This document shows positions 1 through 9,500 of a DNA stretch of 64,000 nt, piece by piece (the stretch's first letter is position 1; each line of letters begins with the position of its first letter). The notes beneath the pieces were generated by a model. It was given only the letters and a program-made list of their open reading frames with translations. It was not told where the DNA came from and ran no database searches. The DNA comes from Clostridia bacterium (GTDB taxonomy: Bacteria; Bacillota; DSM-521; Neomoorellales; SLTJ01), in NCBI GenBank assembly GCA_004347685.1, contig SLTJ01000048.1, forward strand, positions 38,773 through 102,772. The letters are read 5' to 3'. Made by a program: the position numbers and the translations under genes.

Positions 1-345
1 GCCGCCCGCCATTACGGCCAGTAGCACCCGGGGCAGCCGCAGGTTGAGGATTACGGTTTGGGCCACGGGACGCGCCTCCCCGGGGGTGGCGGTAACGGCT
101 CCGATCAGAATATCCCAGATTTCCCCCAGGCGGATACCGGCACTGCCGATACATACGGCCCCCAACACCGCCGCCACCAGGGCCACCACCAGCCCGGCCA
201 GCTTCAGGCGGCGCCGGCCCACCAGGTGGATATAAGGTCCGGATCGCTTCTGTTCTCCCAGTTGCCCTCCAGGACGCCGGGCTACCTCCTCTCCGGCGGC
301 CGGTCCCCTCTTTTTCAGTTCCCTAACCTCAGTTTCCGGGTCCAA
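1..345 (-). CDS. FecCD/BtuC-type ABC permease, N-terminal part (cut by window edge)
   Basis: This is the first 115 codons of an importer permease for iron chelates or corrinoids; the gene runs off the left edge. After a charged cytoplasmic start of about 48 residues comes the first membrane helix (rich in Val, Ala and Leu). The conserved family block LRLPRVLLAV is then seen at about residue 104, where the permease at 4.2-5.3 kb has LRLPRILLAV, so the two are paralogs. The proposed TTG start lies 8 nt after a purine-rich GGGAGGGGG site. It follows the binding-protein gene at 450 in the same direction and probably shares its riboswitch-controlled transcript. Family assignment is firm; the substrate is inferred from the riboswitch. 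Confidence 0.85.
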   Translation of the reverse strand, partial: MDPETEVRELKKRGPAAGEEVARRPGGQLGEQKRSGPYIHLVGRRRLKLAGLVVALVAAVLGAVCIGSAGIRLGEIWDILIGAVTATPGEARPVAQTVILNLRLPRVLLAVMAGG

Positions 346-429
346 AACGGCTACCCCCTCCCGTGACGACCACCCTAGCGCTTACGGCGTCCCCCAAGTA
401 GGGCTACGTAGAAATCCGGAACTTCAAGG

Positions 430-450
430 GGAACAGGCTCCGCCTGTTCC
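430..450. repeat. Perfect inverted repeat at the end of the binding-protein gene
   Basis: GGAACAGGC and GCCTGTTCC form a perfect 9-bp stem with a 3-nt loop, exactly at the stop codon of the gene at 450-1529. There is no T-tract, so it is probably an mRNA 3'-end stabiliser or part of the intergenic element described at 455 rather than a terminator. The half site GGAACAGGC recurs at 4133 next to another copy of that element. Confidence 0.6.
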
Positions 451-1529
451 TACGAGTTCCGACCTCCGACTTCTTGCCTCTGACCTCCGTTTTCAGGGTA
501 TACCCAGTCACCTTCCAGCTCCAGGCCGTAGAAATCTCGCAATAGCTCCCGGTGCACGGCCTCCGGATCAAGATCGGCGAAAACTTCGGGCTGAAACCAC
601 TTGGCCCAGTATAGGGAGCCGATCACCGACCGGATACCCGTTCCCAGACCCCAGCTCATGACGTAGACCCGGCCTTCCCGGACGGCTGTCGCCTGCTCCA
701 GCCCGGGCCGGCCGAGAATTTCGTCACGCAGGGCCTGCATTTTTTCTCCCTCCTCGGTGCGGCTGGCCATGCGCACAATCACCTGGGGATCCCGGGTGGC
801 CAGCCATTCGGGGGCCAGATCGGGATACTTGACCGGCTGGGCACCCGCTATATTGACTCCCCCCGCCAGACTGATGCGCTCGTCGGCAGGCGTCGCGGGG
901 CCCGCGCTGTGGAAGGGCTTTTGCCACTCATAGTAGACGCGGGGCTTAGCCTCGCCTTCCAGCCCGGCCACCCTTTCTTTAATCAGGCCATAGTACCTCT
1001 CGCTGAACTCCACCAGCCGGGCCGCCCTTTCTTCCTGGCCCACCAGCCGGCCCATCTGAGTGACCACCAGTTCCGTCTGTTCCGGGTAAGAAGTGGTATA
1101 GACCAGGACCGGAATCCCGGCTTCCTCCAGCCTGGCCCGCAGGTCGTCCTTGAGCATGGTGTCGGCAATAACCACGTCCGGCGCCATCTCTACGATGGCC
1201 TCCAGATTAGGAGAATGGGAGGATTCAGCCACCACCGGGATACCCTCCAGGGACGGCGGGAAAACCGAGTAACTGTCCCGGGCCACGATTTTATCCGCGC
1301 TGCCCAGGACGTAGAGGATCTCCGACACCCCTGAGGTGATAGAAACTACTTTGTCCACCGGGCAAAGGATCTGCACTTCCTGGTCCGTACCGTCAACGAA
1401 GGTCACCGGCGCCTTTTCCACCGGGCCGGACGGCTCCGGCGCCGTTTCGGTAGCGCACCCGCCGGAGAAGAGGGGCAAAAGTGATAGGGCGGTCACGAAA
1501 AAGCAAACCATAAGTACCTTTGAGCGCAA
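450..1529 (-). CDS. ABC transporter substrate-binding lipoprotein (FecB/BtuF type)
   Basis: This is an extracytoplasmic receptor feeding the permease at 1-345, probably for a corrinoid or other metal chelate. The start is taken as TTG at 1529, placed 8 nt after GGAGGG, which gives a clean lipoprotein signal with lipobox FSGGC and Cys25. A longer in-frame TTG start at 1547 is possible. A periplasmic-binding domain fills the rest and ends with FADLDPEAVHREL, as in the paralog at 5.4-6.5 kb. That paralog ends at VYPEA, whereas this protein runs on for about 12 residues encoded by an intergenic repeat. The gene lies downstream of a cobalamin riboswitch and a terminator, so vitamin B12 repression is likely. 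Confidence 0.88.
   Translation of the reverse strand: MRSKVLMVCFFVTALSLLPLFSGGCATETAPEPSGPVEKAPVTFVDGTDQEVQILCPVDKVVSITSGVSEILYVLGSADKIVARDSYSVFPPSLEGIPVVAESSHSPNLEAIVEMAPDVVIADTMLKDDLRARLEEAGIPVLVYTTSYPEQTELVVTQMGRLVGQEERAARLVEFSERYYGLIKERVAGLEGEAKPRVYYEWQKPFHSAGPATPADERISLAGGVNIAGAQPVKYPDLAPEWLATRDPQVIVRMASRTEEGEKMQALRDEILGRPGLEQATAVREGRVYVMSWGLGTGIRSVIGSLYWAKWFQPEVFADLDPEAVHRELLRDFYGLELEGDWVYPENGGQRQEVGGRNS
455..487 (-). repeat. Copy of a dispersed GA-rich intergenic element (overlaps the gene end)
   Basis: Read on the minus strand this contains GGAGGTCAGAGG and AAGTCGGAGGTCGGAACTC. Similar strings occur at 3230, 4094, 25789 and 52175, all near gene ends. Here the element is read through in frame and supplies the last residues of the binding protein. 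Confidence 0.55.
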
Positions 1530-1673
1530 ATCATCATCCCTCCGCAAGTTAATAATGCTGGCTTCCCCAGTACCCTGCCGACACCGGCCGCCTCTAGGGC
1601 TTTGGCCCGGCTGCCCCGGCCCCTCCCGGCGACCAGGAGGTGGGCTTATCTACCTTGATCAAAGTTGCTCCTA

Positions 1674-1700
1674 ACAAAAAATCCCAACCGCCCGGTTGGG
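1674..1700 (-). terminator. Rho-independent terminator, expression platform of the cobalamin riboswitch
   Basis: CCCAACCG and CGGTTGGG form a perfect 8-bp stem with a 2-nt loop. On the minus strand it is followed by ATTTTTTG. It lies between the aptamer (1745-1912) and the binding-protein start (1529), the expected place for ligand-dependent termination. Confidence 0.85.
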
Positions 1701-1744
1701 AAAGAAAAACCCACCTCCCATCCGCGTGAGAAGTAGCTTTGCTT

Positions 1745-1912
1745 ACCAGGCAGGCAGGTTTCCTGGCTAGGGTTCACCACCGCCCTAACGCCTTCCCGGG
1801 TCTCCCCAGTGGCTTACGTGTCGGGGCGGCTCCCCCTCACAGTGGCGGGACCGCGCCGGATTCGCACCGGCTTCCCTCTTCGCCTGCTCATGCAGGCACC
1901 TGCTGGTACGCT
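1745..1912 (-). promoter_or_regulatory. Cobalamin riboswitch aptamer
   Basis: On the minus strand the conserved blocks of the AdoCbl riboswitch appear in order: GAGGGAAGCCGGTG, GAATCCGGC, GGTCCCGCCACTGT, AAGCCACTG, and the 3' block AGCCAGGAAACCTGCC (B12 box). A closing stem between the ends, ACCAGCAGG with CCTGCCTGGT, is visible. It precedes the terminator at 1674-1700 and the importer genes, so B12 should turn these genes off. This is the basis for suggesting corrinoid or cobalt-chelate transport. Confidence 0.95.
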
Positions 1913-1979
1913 TATACTGTTTTTACTTCATGCTCTATTCGCCGCCTGGGAGGAAAATCCTGCTTCATACTTAATTATT

Positions 1980-2371
<392 letters not shown>

Positions 2372-2632
2372 TCAGGGCATGGTTACAAGGTACCGCTTGA
2401 TTTCGGGCGCGGTGGCCAGGCTGGCCTCCGCAGCCAGTAAGAGTTTCTCCGCATTGCTATGCACCTTTTCCGCCACTTCCGGGCTAAAATATACTTCGTG
2501 GCAGTTTGGGCAGACCATAGCTTCTACTTCCGAGATCGTTACCTTTATTCCCTTTCGTTCAAAGTCAAGGGGCACCTTCTGCCAAACGGTTTGTCTGCCA
2601 CACTCGCTACACTTACGGGTTTTGCTACTCAC
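2372..2632 (-). CDS. YgiT-type zinc-finger protein (antitoxin-like partner of DUF4258)
   Basis: This is an 86-residue protein with two CxxC pairs, CSEC at residues 8-11 and CPNC about 32 residues later, as in MqsA/YgiT N-terminal zinc domains. The start is GTG at 2632, giving a 4-base GTGA overlap with the stop of the upstream DUF4258 gene, so translation is coupled. A longer ATG start at 2674 would lie inside that gene and is less likely. The family usually acts as the antitoxin and operon repressor. No separate helix-turn-helix is seen, and the 3' side abuts a transposase remnant, so C-terminal loss is possible. Confidence 0.75.
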   Translation of the reverse strand: MSSKTRKCSECGRQTVWQKVPLDFERKGIKVTISEVEAMVCPNCHEVYFSPEVAEKVHSNAEKLLLAAEASLATAPEIKRYLVTMP

Positions 2633-2958
2633 CTTTGGCACCCCCTTCTTCGCTTGGTAGGCGGCGTTTCCCATACTTCACTATCAGGCACGTATGCCGT
2701 AACGATGTCCAGCATGTCGTGATCCCCATAGTCGCATACGACATGGAGATCAATGTTTACCCGCGCCGTTAGCCTGGCCCTGCCGCAGACAAGGCACCTG
2801 TTGCGGTCGGAATAGCTCTCGATTACCCTGCCGTTTTGTATAGCCTCGGCAATATGTTTTGGTGAAAACCCCTCTGCCAAAGCGTGCTGCACGGCATGAG
2901 GACGGACCGAATATGTCCCAGCCTGTATTTGCTTCTTAAGGATTGCCTCCAGGTCCAC
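2629..2958 (-). CDS. DUF4258 domain protein (toxin-like)
   Basis: This 109-residue protein shows the DUF4258 pattern. An RPHAVQHALAEGFS block near residue 20 is followed by IAEAIQNGRVIESYSD, a basic segment with CLVCGRA, and LHVVCDY before a C-terminal DIVTAYVPDSEVWE motif. DUF4258 is RelE/BrnT-like in size and commonly precedes a YgiT zinc-finger protein, as here. GTG start at 2958 with AGGAAG 6 nt upstream. Toxic activity is inferred from the family, not visible in the sequence. Confidence 0.78.
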   Translation of the reverse strand: MDLEAILKKQIQAGTYSVRPHAVQHALAEGFSPKHIAEAIQNGRVIESYSDRNRCLVCGRARLTARVNIDLHVVCDYGDHDMLDIVTAYVPDSEVWETPPTKRRRGCQR

Positions 2959-2991
2959 GACAAGCTTCCTAATTCCTCTCGCTTTGCCTCT

Positions 2992-3020
2992 ATTTTACGC
3001 CTTGACGTACAAAAAGGCAA
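2992..3020 (-). promoter_or_regulatory. Probable sigma-A promoter of the DUF4258/YgiT pair
   Basis: On the minus strand TTGCCT (3015-3020) and TAAAAT (2992-2997) are separated by 17 bp. The predicted start site is near 2985, about 27 nt before the GTG start. Confidence 0.6.
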
Positions 3021-3266
3021 GTGGGTTGAGACTAGCCGCAGACTAGCCCCAGGAATTCCGCATCCGGCTTTATCAAATTGGCCCTGCGGTTGGGCACGCA
3101 GGGCCGAAAAATGTCTCAAAACGGGTTGTTGAGCATCAGGGATAAAGTTATCCCTTTCTCCTGTCCCTAGGTTCAACAGGAAAATTATGTAATAGATTAA
3201 CCCGGTCACAAGAGGTCTTAAAAAATAGCGGTCGGAGGCATGAGGTCAGAGATCAGACGCGGATTA
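3021..3266. other. Non-coding stretch with an inverted repeat and an intergenic element
   Basis: No gene is seen between the promoter at 2992-3020 and the ABC ATPase gene. GGCCCTGCG (3080-3088) and CGCAGGGCC (3097-3105) form a perfect 9-bp hairpin with an 8-nt loop and only a weak AATTTG after it on the minus strand; it could end the ATPase transcript. A copy of the dispersed GGTCGGAGG / GAGGTCAGAG element lies at 3230-3251, just after the ATPase stop. Confidence 0.6.
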
Positions 3267-4070
3267 TCAGGTCGTATCGTCCCCCCCGAGGGTGCCCCGG
3301 CCGGCAACCGGCCGCAGAGGCAAAACCTCGAGGCCGAACCGGCCCTCGCTTACTACTGCTTCTACCCCGTAGACCGCTTTGAGGCTGGCTACCGAGAGCA
3401 CCTTTTCTGGCCTGCCGGCAGCGAAGATGGACCCATCTTTCAACAAAACAAGCTTATCGGAGAACCTGGCGGCCAGGTTCAGCTCATGCATCACCATAAT
3501 CACGGCTTTTCCCTGTTCTACGGCCAGTTGCCTGAGCAGTTCCAGGATTTCCAACTGGTGCAGGATGTCCAGGCTGGTGGTCGGTTCGTCGAGGAGGAGG
3601 ACTTCCGGTTCCTGGGCCAAAGCCCGCGCCAGCAGCACCTTTTGCCTCTCCCCACCGCTCAGTTCCCCCAGGGGGCGGCGGGCCATTTCTTCAACCCCGG
3701 TGTAGCGCATGGCCCGTTCCACTGCTTCCAGGTCCCTGGGCATTACCCCCCACCGAATGTGGGGCTTGCGGCCCATCAAGACGGCTTCCAGGACGGTTAT
3801 GGGAAAGGACGTTCCCCCGGCCTGGGGCAAATAGCCCACCTGCCTGGCCCACTGCCGGGCATCAATGGCCAATATCTCCCTCCCGTCCAGGAAAATTGCC
3901 CCTCGCCGCGGCTGCAGCACCCGGGCCAGGCAGCGCAGCAGGGTACTCTTACCCGAGCCGTTGGGCCCGATAATGCTTACTATCTCTCCCTCAGCCACCC
4001 CCAGGCTGACGCCGTGCAAAACGGCATGGCTGTTGTAGGCGAAGGTTACGTCCCTGACTACTATCTTCAC
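3267..4070 (-). CDS. ABC transporter ATP-binding protein (FecE/BtuD type)
   Basis: This is the cytoplasmic ATPase of the importer made with the permease at 4228 and the receptor at 5396. Walker A GPNGSGKST is near residue 35, the signature LSGGERQKVLLARAL near 135, Walker B VLLLDEPTTSLD near 155, and the switch histidine follows in VMHEL. About 267 residues is normal for the family. GTG at 4070 is preferred because GGGGGTG lies 6 nt upstream; a GTG at 4079 is in frame but too close to that site. The gene is separated from the permease by about 160 bp holding an intergenic repeat. The substrate is probably a corrinoid or metal chelate. Confidence 0.88.
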   Translation of the reverse strand: MKIVVRDVTFAYNSHAVLHGVSLGVAEGEIVSIIGPNGSGKSTLLRCLARVLQPRRGAIFLDGREILAIDARQWARQVGYLPQAGGTSFPITVLEAVLMGRKPHIRWGVMPRDLEAVERAMRYTGVEEMARRPLGELSGGERQKVLLARALAQEPEVLLLDEPTTSLDILHQLEILELLRQLAVEQGKAVIMVMHELNLAARFSDKLVLLKDGSIFAAGRPEKVLSVASLKAVYGVEAVVSEGRFGLEVLPLRPVAGRGTLGGDDTT

Positions 4071-4093
4071 GGCTGCCACCCCCTACTTGAAAT

Positions 4094-4143
4094 TAGAAGT
4101 CGGAGGTTGGATCTCATAGAAAATGGCTGATAGGAACAGGCTG
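4094..4143 (+). repeat. Copy of the dispersed intergenic element
   Basis: It contains AAGTCGGAGGTTGGATCTC, then CATAGAAAATGGCTGAT, then AGGAACAGGC. The first and last parts match the element at 430-487; the middle part matches 42730-42747 (CTCATAGAAACTGGCTGAT). It lies between the permease and ATPase genes. Confidence 0.6.
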
Positions 4144-4227
4144 AAAGAAATTTAGATTGGGATCCTGAGCTGCTAGCCAGCCGCCATTTCTCTAACTATA
4201 GGTAACACCTGAGGCGTCACGGAAGTC

Positions 4228-5343
4228 TCATAGCGAGATTTGACTTCTGCGCTTCAAAAGCAGGCCCAGGAAAAAGGGAACCCCGATCAGCGAAGTTATC
4301 ACCCCCACCGGGATCTCGGTAGGAGCCATAATGGTGCGGGCGCCCGTGTCGGCCACCAGCAAAAGTGCCGCTCCCAGCAGGGAGGAGCAGGGAATCAGGA
4401 AGCGGTAGTCGTTGCCGATAAGTAGGCGGCAGATGTGGGGAGCCACTAGGCCGACAAAGCCGATGATGCCGGTAAAGGCCACCGTGGCCGCCGCGGCCAT
4501 GGAGGCTGCCCCCAGGTAAAGCAGGCGTACCCGCCGGACGTTCACCCCCAGGCTCCCGGCTACTTCCTCTCCGGCCAGCAGGGCATTCACGTCCCAGGCG
4601 TAATAAAGGAGGACGGCCTGGCTGGCCAGCACCAAGGGGAAAAGGAGCCGCACCGCCTCCCAGGTAGCCCCCCACAGGCCCCCCATCAGCCACACCACCA
4701 GTTCCTTGAGGGCTTCGTTTTCGGAAACATACTTTAACAGGGCCACCCCGGCCGAAAAAAGATAGCCGATGGCCACCCCGCCTAAAATCAAGGTTTCCGG
4801 GGCCGTGCCCCGCAGCCGGGCGATGCCGTAAACCAACCACATGGCCAGGATCCCGAAGACAAAGGCGTTGGTGATCACCAAGTAGGGGCCGACGCTGCCG
4901 TAAACCGGGGCCAGGAAGCCCGCTCCCAGCACAATGGCCAGGGCGGCCCCGAAGGCGGCCCCGCTGGAAAGGCCGAGGATATAGGGGTCCACCAGGGGGT
5001 TGTGGAGCACCCCCTGCATGGCCGCGCCGGCCCCGGCCAGGCTCATGCCGGTGATCACCGCCAGCAAGATCCGGGGCAGGCGCAAGTCCACTACCACCGT
5101 CCTGGCCAGTTCTCCGGCCGTACCCCGGTAAGCAGGTAGAAATTTGCCGGCTACCACCCGCCAGACATCGCCCGCGCCCACCTGGGCGGCCCCGGCGGTT
5201 GCCGCCACCAGCCCGGCGGCGGCCAGCAAGATTACCAGGCCGACCAGCAATAATGCCTTCCTGAACGTGGTAGACGCATAGATTTCCTCAACCGTACCCC
5301 TTCTATCTCTCGGCCGGGGTACCGGGGAGGGCCGTAGCGCCAG
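4228..5343 (-). CDS. FecCD/BtuC-type ABC permease
   Basis: This membrane subunit of the importer carries the family blocks LRLPRILLAVITG, AMQGVLHNPLVDPYILG, GIIGFVGLVAPHICRLL and the C-terminal GVPFFLGLL, spread over about 320 residues with many hydrophobic helices. The N-terminus is unresolved. There is no ATG, GTG or TTG in frame between the stop of the upstream receptor gene (5396) and the first helix. The frame stays open upstream, but there it is only a shadow of the receptor gene. CTG at 5343 or ATC at 5283 would be needed, or translation is re-initiated from the receptor gene. The stop is certain. Confidence 0.85.
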   Translation of the reverse strand: MALRPSPVPRPRDRRGTVEEIYASTTFRKALLLVGLVILLAAAGLVAATAGAAQVGAGDVWRVVAGKFLPAYRGTAGELARTVVVDLRLPRILLAVITGMSLAGAGAAMQGVLHNPLVDPYILGLSSGAAFGAALAIVLGAGFLAPVYGSVGPYLVITNAFVFGILAMWLVYGIARLRGTAPETLILGGVAIGYLFSAGVALLKYVSENEALKELVVWLMGGLWGATWEAVRLLFPLVLASQAVLLYYAWDVNALLAGEEVAGSLGVNVRRVRLLYLGAASMAAAATVAFTGIIGFVGLVAPHICRLLIGNDYRFLIPCSSLLGAALLLVADTGARTIMAPTEIPVGVITSLIGVPFFLGLLLKRRSQISL

Positions 5344-5395
5344 AAAACGCCGGGCCCTGCCGGTGCAATCCCTTCCCTGATTCCAGGGGTCTGTC

Positions 5396-6463
5396 CTATG
5401 CTTCAGGGTAAACATAGGTCCCTTGCAACTCCAGCCCATGGAACTTCTCCAGTATCTCCCGGTGCACCTTTTGGGGGTCCAGGTCGGCAAAGAGCTCGGG
5501 GTGCAGCCATTTGGCAAAGTAAGAGAAGCCCACCACCCCGCGGGGAGCAGTGTAAATTTCACTGGAAATCAGGTATACCCGGCCTTCCTTGACCGCCTTG
5601 ATATTATGCCAGCCGGGCCGGGAGATGATGGCTTCCCGCTCTTTAGCCATCTCCTCCGGCGAAGCGCCATACCCGGAGGCCACCCTGGAACTCACCGCCT
5701 TGATGATCACATCGGGGTCCTGGGCCACCACCCACTCCGGGCTTACCTGGGGGTAGGGCACCGGTTCGGCGGCGGCGATGTTTATTCCCCCGGCGATCTC
5801 CAGCAGCTCGTGCCCGCCGGAGCCGGCAGAGACGGTCTTGTAGTCGGTATAGCCCTCCAAGTAAACCCGGGGCCTGGCCTCCGGTTTGAGGTCTTTAGTC
5901 ATCTCTCTTACCAGCCCCAGGTACTTTTCCCACAGTTCAAGATAGGCGTCTGCTTCCTCCTGCCGCCCGAGGATCAAGCCCAGGGTCCGGATATCCCGCT
6001 CCATGGTTTCTATCTTGTAACAATCAAGAGATACCAGGGGTATGCCGGCCTGTTCCACCTGCCGGGCCAGTTCCGGCTTCAGGAACCGGCCGTAGCCGAA
6101 AACCACGTCGGGCTGCAGTTCCACGATCTTCTCCACGCTGGGGGTAAAGGATTCCCCTACCCGGGGCTTTTCTTTGACCAGGGGCGGGAACTTGGCCGTG
6201 TCGCTCACCCCCACCACCAGGTCAGCCCCGCCTAGGGCGCAGATAACTTCCAAAACGTCGCTGTTAATGGTTACAATCCGCTTCACCGGCCGGGGTACTT
6301 CTACCGCGCGGCCGGCGGAATCCACGATGAGTAGCCTCTCCGCCTGGGAAGCACCTTCCTTTTCCCCCGGGGACTGGGTGCCGCCGGGGGCACAACCAGA
6401 AAATAACAGGAGCAAAAGAGACAGGGCCGCCAAAACAAACCCGATCCCCAACTTAGGTAGCAT
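5396..6463 (-). CDS. ABC transporter substrate-binding lipoprotein (FecB/BtuF type)
   Basis: This receptor lipoprotein of 355 residues has a signal peptide ending in lipobox FSGC (Cys24), followed by a Gly/Ser/Glu-rich linker and a periplasmic-binding domain. The end FADLDPQKVHREI closely matches the paralog at 450-1529. ATG start with GGAGGGGG 5 nt upstream. The gene follows cobN by about 95 bp and precedes the permease and ATPase in one orientation. The whole is therefore probably one transcription unit, in which import of a metal-tetrapyrrole or metal ion is tied to the CobN protein. Confidence 0.88.
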   Translation of the reverse strand: MLPKLGIGFVLAALSLLLLLFSGCAPGGTQSPGEKEGASQAERLLIVDSAGRAVEVPRPVKRIVTINSDVLEVICALGGADLVVGVSDTAKFPPLVKEKPRVGESFTPSVEKIVELQPDVVFGYGRFLKPELARQVEQAGIPLVSLDCYKIETMERDIRTLGLILGRQEEADAYLELWEKYLGLVREMTKDLKPEARPRVYLEGYTDYKTVSAGSGGHELLEIAGGINIAAAEPVPYPQVSPEWVVAQDPDVIIKAVSSRVASGYGASPEEMAKEREAIISRPGWHNIKAVKEGRVYLISSEIYTAPRGVVGFSYFAKWLHPELFADLDPQKVHREILEKFHGLELQGTYVYPEA

Positions 6464-6557
6464 ATAGACCCCCTCCTTGAATTTAACTTCTTACCCTGGC
6501 CCGCGATGTTCCAGGCAACTGGCACTACGTTTGAATAGTTCCAAGCCAGGGGGGCGC

Positions 6558-9500
6558 TTAGTTCTTCTTCCCACCCGCGATCTTCGCCTTCACTTCCTCC
6601 ATCCTGGCGCCCCACCGGCTTACCTCGGCCGTGGTGAGGATGTCAATGGCTCCGCCCTGGAAGTCTCCCTGGGTGCCGTCCATCTTTTCTTCCAGCCAGC
6701 CCTCGATCTCCAAATAGTACTCCTTTAGGCCGGCCAAAACCTCGGGGTCCGCCTGCCAGAGCCCCCGTTGCGCGGCCTCCAACAGCCGGCGGGCTATCTC
6801 CTCCAAGGCCCAGGGGTTATGCTCGGCGAAGAAACGGCGGTTCTCTTCGTCCATGATGAAGGTCTTGGTAATATCGTCAAAGATCCAGTCGTCCACCTCC
6901 CGGGTACTGGCCTCCCAGCCGTACACCCGGCCCACCCGCTTGGAGATGTCTGCCGCTCCCTTATACCCGTGCCTTTTCTGCCCCTCAATCCACTTGGGGT
7001 TTAAGAGCTTTGTCCTTACCACCCGCCGGATCTCCTCGGCCAGGGTGCGCACCTCCACATGCTCCGGCTCCCGGGTATCACCGTAGTAGGTTTTCACCTC
7101 CTTCCCGGAGGCCGCCCGGGCCGCGGCCGTCAAACCGCCGTGGGTGCCGAAGTAGCAGCAGCACCCGAAAAGGTCGTGCTCGTCGCTCACCACCTTGTTG
7201 TAAGTAACATCCACCGTCGCCAGACTGGCCTGCAACTGGCCGAAGGCCTCCCGGCCGTAGACTCCTTTGCCGTAGGCGTAGCCGTTCCAGTAGATGAAGA
7301 TGTCGGCCAGGTCCTTTTCTTCCTTCCAGGCCGAGGCGTAAACGGCCAGGTTCACCCCGGCCTGGTAGGTGCCGGGCCGGGAAGCGAAGATGCGCAAGGT
7401 GGCGTCACGCCAGGCCTCCTGGTCATTCTGCCCGCCCAGCCTGGCCAGGGCATGCTGGCGCACGTAATTCTGCTCCGGCGGTTCGTCCAACTGGGCTACC
7501 GTCTGGATGGCCTGGTCCAAAAGCTCCACGCAGTTGGGGAAGTTATCCCTGAGGATGCCGGAAACCCGGACGGTCAGATCAACCCGCGGCCGCCCCAGTT
7601 CATGCAAGGGAATTACCTCAACACCTCCTACCCGGCCATTGGGCAACCACCTGGGCTTCACACCCAGGAGGTAGAGCATCTGGCCCAGCCCCTCGCCGTC
7701 GGCCCACATGATGTCGTTGGCCATCCAGTAGATGGCGATGTTCTCCGGGTAGCGGCCTTCCTCGGCCAGGTGCTTGGCCAGCACCTTTTCCGCCAGGCCC
7801 TTGCCCACCTCCCAGGCCGCCCGGGTGGGCACCCGGTGGGGGTCGAGGGAATAGAAGTTGCGACCTGTGGGAAGCACGTCATCCCGGCCGCGGGTGATGA
7901 GCCCGGACGGCCCAGCCGGGATGTACCGGCCATCCAACCCAGTCATGAGCGCTTCTATTTCCCGGGAGGCCTCAAGGCGGCTATCCAGGTCCGCCACCCG
8001 GGAGCGGACCCTGTTCAACTCCGGCAAGAGGTGGGGGCAGAAGAAGTCCTCGCCCAGCGCCTGGCGGGCCAGATGTTCGTTGATTTCGCGGCCATCCAGG
8101 AAATGCTCAATAAACAAGGTAGCCGCAGCATCGGTCTTTTCCAGCAGCGCACCGTACGACTTGCCATGCCGGGAAGAAAACCTCTCCTGGTGGGCCAAGA
8201 GCTCGGCCAGTTCCACGCCCATCAACCCGGTAACGGTACGGCGGAGGGAGATTTCCTGGCCGGCGTCGAAACGCAAGATGGCGCCGATCATTTCGGCCCG
8301 CCTCCGGCCCCGGGGAATCTCGCCCAGGATGTGCTGGCCGTCCTGTACCCGGGTATTGCGCAGGCGGGAAAGGACCTCATGGGCCCGGGCCGCAGCTAGC
8401 GGGAAGGAGCGGTGGCCGCCTTCTATGGGGATCTCCCCGTCCAGGTTGGCCCTCTTAATTTCCTTGATAATGAGGTGTTCCAGCTTGTGGGCCCGGGCCG
8501 GGTCGGCCACCCGGGCCTTTTCGTATTCTTCCAGGTAGCGCTCCAGTTCGGCCAGGTCCCCGTAAAGCCCGCCGGCGGTGAGCACCGTCTGCATGTGGTC
8601 CACCAGGGCGGCATAGCTCCGCCTCTTGGCGATGGTCCCCTCCGGCGGGTTATCGGCGTTGTAGATGTACAGGTGGGGTAGGGTGCCAATGGCCAGGTCG
8701 GGATAGCAATCGGCCGAGAGCCCTACGCCCTTACCCGGGAGAAATTCCAGGTTGCCGTGGGTGCCTACGTGCACCACCACGTCGGCCCCGAAATCCTCCT
8801 CCAGGTAGCGGTAAGTGGCGAGGTACTGGTGCGGGGGAGGGATGTCCGGGTCATGGAGGATCTTGCATACCTGCCCGTCACAGCGGGCCCCGGCACAGCC
8901 GCGCTTGGGCTGCACGCAGACCACGGCGTGGCCAAAGCTCACGCCGGTGACCACTATCCGGCCCTCATGGACCATGGCCACCGGGACGCCTTCCCTGGCC
9001 TCGCCCGGCGGGTAACCCCAGGCCTGGATGAGTTGCTCCCTTACCCAGGGCGAAAAGGTGTCGAACCACCTCAAATACTCCTCTACCGGCACTAGCTTCA
9101 GGGCCCCACCCCTGGATACCATCTCGGCCGTGGTGGTCCAGCGAAACTCGGAGATGGCCTTGCGCTCCATGATTGTAGTGATAAGCTCTTTCCCGCTGGC
9201 CGGCGGATGGACCCGGTAACCGGCTTCCCGCATGCGCCGCAGTACCCTGGCCACGCTCTCTAAAGTGTCCAGGTTGGCCCCGCCGCCCACCGTGCCTTCC
9301 ACCGAGGCGCAGGGGTTATTATGGAGGATAAAGGCCACCCTGCGCTCGGCCGGGTCCTTTTGCGCCAGGCGGGTCCAGGCGGCCACCCGGTCCGCCAGGC
9401 GTTCTACCCGTTCGGCCACCGGCTGCCGCACCTCTATCTCTCCCTCCCGCCGGGCTGCGCCCAGAAAGAGGGGCTCGATAACCCCTTCGAATTCCGGCAT

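Noticed and set aside
5400..5562. Extended N-terminus of the permease starting at ATG 5562
   Set aside because: That part is the receptor gene read in another frame and has no membrane or permease character.
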